A stretch of DNA of 5,820 bases from DASUPK01 sp036520315 (GTDB lineage: Bacteria; Actinomycetota; Thermoleophilia; Solirubrobacterales; 70-9), in contig DATDJZ010000148.1 of the NCBI GenBank assembly GCA_036520315.1, forward strand, positions 1 to 5,820. The letters run 5' to 3'. The position numbers and the translations under genes were made by a program. The notes beneath the pieces are model-generated. The model was not told the origin of the DNA and searched no databases. It worked only from the letters and a program-made list of their open reading frames with translations. Of the stretch, positions 5,268 through 5,820 are shown one piece after another (the first letter of the stretch is position 1; every line of letters begins with the position of its first letter).

Positions 5268-5287
5268 GAAGCAGGACTACTGCTTTT
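5268..5287 (+). terminator. Hairpin with short T run after the small-gene cluster
   Basis: GAAGCAG (5268-5274) pairs with CTGCTTT (5280-5286) around the loop GACTA, giving six Watson-Crick pairs plus a G-T pair. TTTT at 5283-5286 forms the end of the stem. The hairpin is 60 bases after the last plus-strand stop, in the right place for a weak intrinsic terminator. The stem is AT-poor but short. Confidence 0.45.
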
Positions 5288-5377
5288 CGTCCAAGGCAGC
5301 TATTCCGCAGCCCGGCGGCTTCGAGGGCACATCATTCAGCGTGGGGTACTCGCGGAACCCTTTGTCAGAGGTTCGAA

Positions 5378-5460
5378 TCCCGTCCGACGCGCTGGCCGGT
5401 ACCCCTGGCGGGGAGCTGCACCGGATCGCGGCGCGACTCCCCGCCGTCGTCCGGACGGGA
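5378..5460. repeat. Large two-tier inverted repeat (possible terminator or structured RNA)
   Basis: The outer arm TCCCGTCCGACG (5378-5389) pairs with CGTCCGGACGGGA (5448-5460) with a single bulged base. The inner arm GGCGGGGAG (5407-5415) pairs perfectly with CTCCCCGCC (5437-5445) around a 21-base loop. Seventeen unpaired bases on the left and two on the right separate the tiers. It lies just past the stop of the minus-strand secreted-protein gene. No T run follows on either strand. Confidence 0.65.
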
Positions 5461-5465
5461 GTGAC

Positions 5466-5696
5466 CTACTCCTCTAGCTCAAGGATGCCGTGGGTCTGGC
5501 TGCCCCGCTCGTGGGCGGGGTCGGGCAGATCCCACTTGAAGGTGTCGACCGGGTCCTCTGCCTCCCTTTGGAACGCACCGTTCGTCCCAGCGCCAGCTGG
5601 CTTGTCTGCCACATAGCAGTGGGTCGCCAACGCCGTACCGGTCGACCCGAGCATGATGCCGAGCGACAGTAGCCCGGCGAGGATCAATCGTCTCAT
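5466..5696 (-). CDS. Secreted small protein with signal peptide, 76 residues
   Basis: The N-terminus is a textbook Sec signal: MRR, then a hydrophobic core (LILAGLLSLGIMLGSTG), ending in TALA with likely cleavage after Ala24. The mature part of about 52 residues starts THCYVADKPAGAGTNGAF and continues with an acidic, Asp/Glu/Pro-rich region. It has one Cys (27), so no internal disulphide, and no lipobox. The start is strongly supported by AAGGGAGA (5703-5710 on the minus strand), six bases before the ATG. The HCYVADKPAGAG opening reminds me of exported actinobacterial proteins of unknown role, usually longer, so this one may be a short form. It probably follows another gene that ends at 5736, 39 bases upstream. 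Exported location is well supported; function is unknown. Confidence 0.82.
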   Translation of the reverse strand: MRRLILAGLLSLGIMLGSTGTALATHCYVADKPAGAGTNGAFQREAEDPVDTFKWDLPDPAHERGSQTHGILELEE

Positions 5697-5702
5697 GGGG
5701 AT

Positions 5703-5710
5703 TCTCCCTT
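5703..5710 (-). promoter_or_regulatory. Ribosome binding site of the secreted-protein gene
   Basis: AAGGGAGA on the minus strand, six bases ahead of the ATG at 5694-5696. It is among the best sites in the window and fixes the start. Confidence 0.75.
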
Positions 5711-5735
5711 CCAGGTTGAAGCTGTACTCCAGGTT

Positions 5736-5820
5736 TTAGTAGTACGGGGCTGCCGCGATCAGGGATTGCGTCTGCCGGTAGGACCCTGGTTTGAGGTCCA
5801 ACACAGCAGCGTCGGAGGCA
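5736..5820 (-). CDS. Possible C-terminal end of an unknown protein (5' end outside window)
   Basis: On the minus strand one frame is open from the window edge to TAA (5736-5738) and reads ASDAAVLDLKPGSYRQTQSL followed by IAAAPYY. The amino acid text is well mixed and the codons mostly end in G or C, as expected of coding sequence here, while one competing frame stops early and the other reads through into the next gene with poor composition. The gene would lie 39 bases upstream of the secreted-protein gene on the same strand. Twenty-seven full codons are too few for any family call, and it could be chance. Confidence 0.4.
   Translation of the reverse strand, partial: ASDAAVLDLKPGSYRQTQSLIAAAPYY

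Larger units (their letters stand above)
5208..5465. other. Convergent intergenic region rich in hairpins
   Basis: Between the 72-residue gene and the secreted-protein gene there is no convincing gene. A frame is open from ATG 5264 but translates to a Ser/Arg/Pro-rich text with poor codon structure. The region holds a small hairpin (5268-5286), a tRNA-T-arm-like stretch (5366-5382) and a large two-tier hairpin (5378-5460), and it contains the second copy of the 21-bp repeat. Confidence 0.6.

Noticed and set aside
5315..5392. Complete tRNA gene
   Set aside because: Only a T-loop-like stretch is present; the T stem has two mismatches and no partner for the acceptor arm CCGACGC occurs upstream.
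5264..5464. 66-residue ORF in the convergent intergenic region
   Set aside because: Ser/Arg/Pro-rich text crossing both hairpins; no binding site and poor codon pattern.

Overview
The window is GC-rich, with strongly GC-biased codons, long spurious antisense ORFs, GTG/ATG starts and purine-rich ribosome binding sites. Together with the protein types (nine-helix DMT transporter, flippase-like membrane protein, several very small unknown proteins), this suggests a high-GC actinobacterium. A soil lineage such as Thermoleophilia/Solirubrobacterales is an impression from protein style, not a proof. No rRNA, intact tRNA, CRISPR array, transposase or integrase is visible.

Left part (1-2291): the C-terminal end of a small helix-turn-helix protein (plus strand) ends at 198. 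It is followed, convergently, by an intact DMT/EamA-type multispanning transporter (minus, 280-1185). Divergent from the transporter is a flippase-like / LPG-synthase-TM-like integral membrane protein (plus, 1284-2291).

Middle part (2292-4242): a 44-residue ORF (plus, 2394-2528) meets, across a hairpin, a minus-strand series. Read in transcription order this is a winged-helix regulator (4242-3922), a decayed second copy of the DMT transporter (3875-3258), an 82-residue CxxC/HxxC putative zinc protein (3179-2931), and an 88-residue unknown protein (2869-2603). The transporter copy is about 90% identical to the intact gene where I aligned it by hand. It has lost about 298 bp and carries several frameshifts, and its read-through ORF overlaps the start of the zinc-protein gene by ATGA.

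Right part (4265-5207): only 22 bp from the regulator start, a plus-strand cluster begins. It holds a 41-residue proline-rich peptide made of six-residue repeats, a 123-residue protein made of two ungapped homologous halves (DUF8129-like by recollection), a 63-residue unknown and a 72-residue charged helical unknown. Gaps are 1, 26 and 7 nt, so one operon is likely. The short shared upstream region suggests that the wHTH protein controls both directions; this is inference.

Right end (5208-5820): a hairpin-rich convergent intergenic region, a 76-residue secreted protein on the minus strand with a clear signal peptide and RBS, and probably the last 28 codons of another minus-strand gene running off the edge.

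The most notable points are the regulator/proline-rich-peptide divergon, the recently broken transporter paralogue, and a large two-tier hairpin at 5378-5460. No recognised defence, mobile or biosynthetic system can be claimed here.
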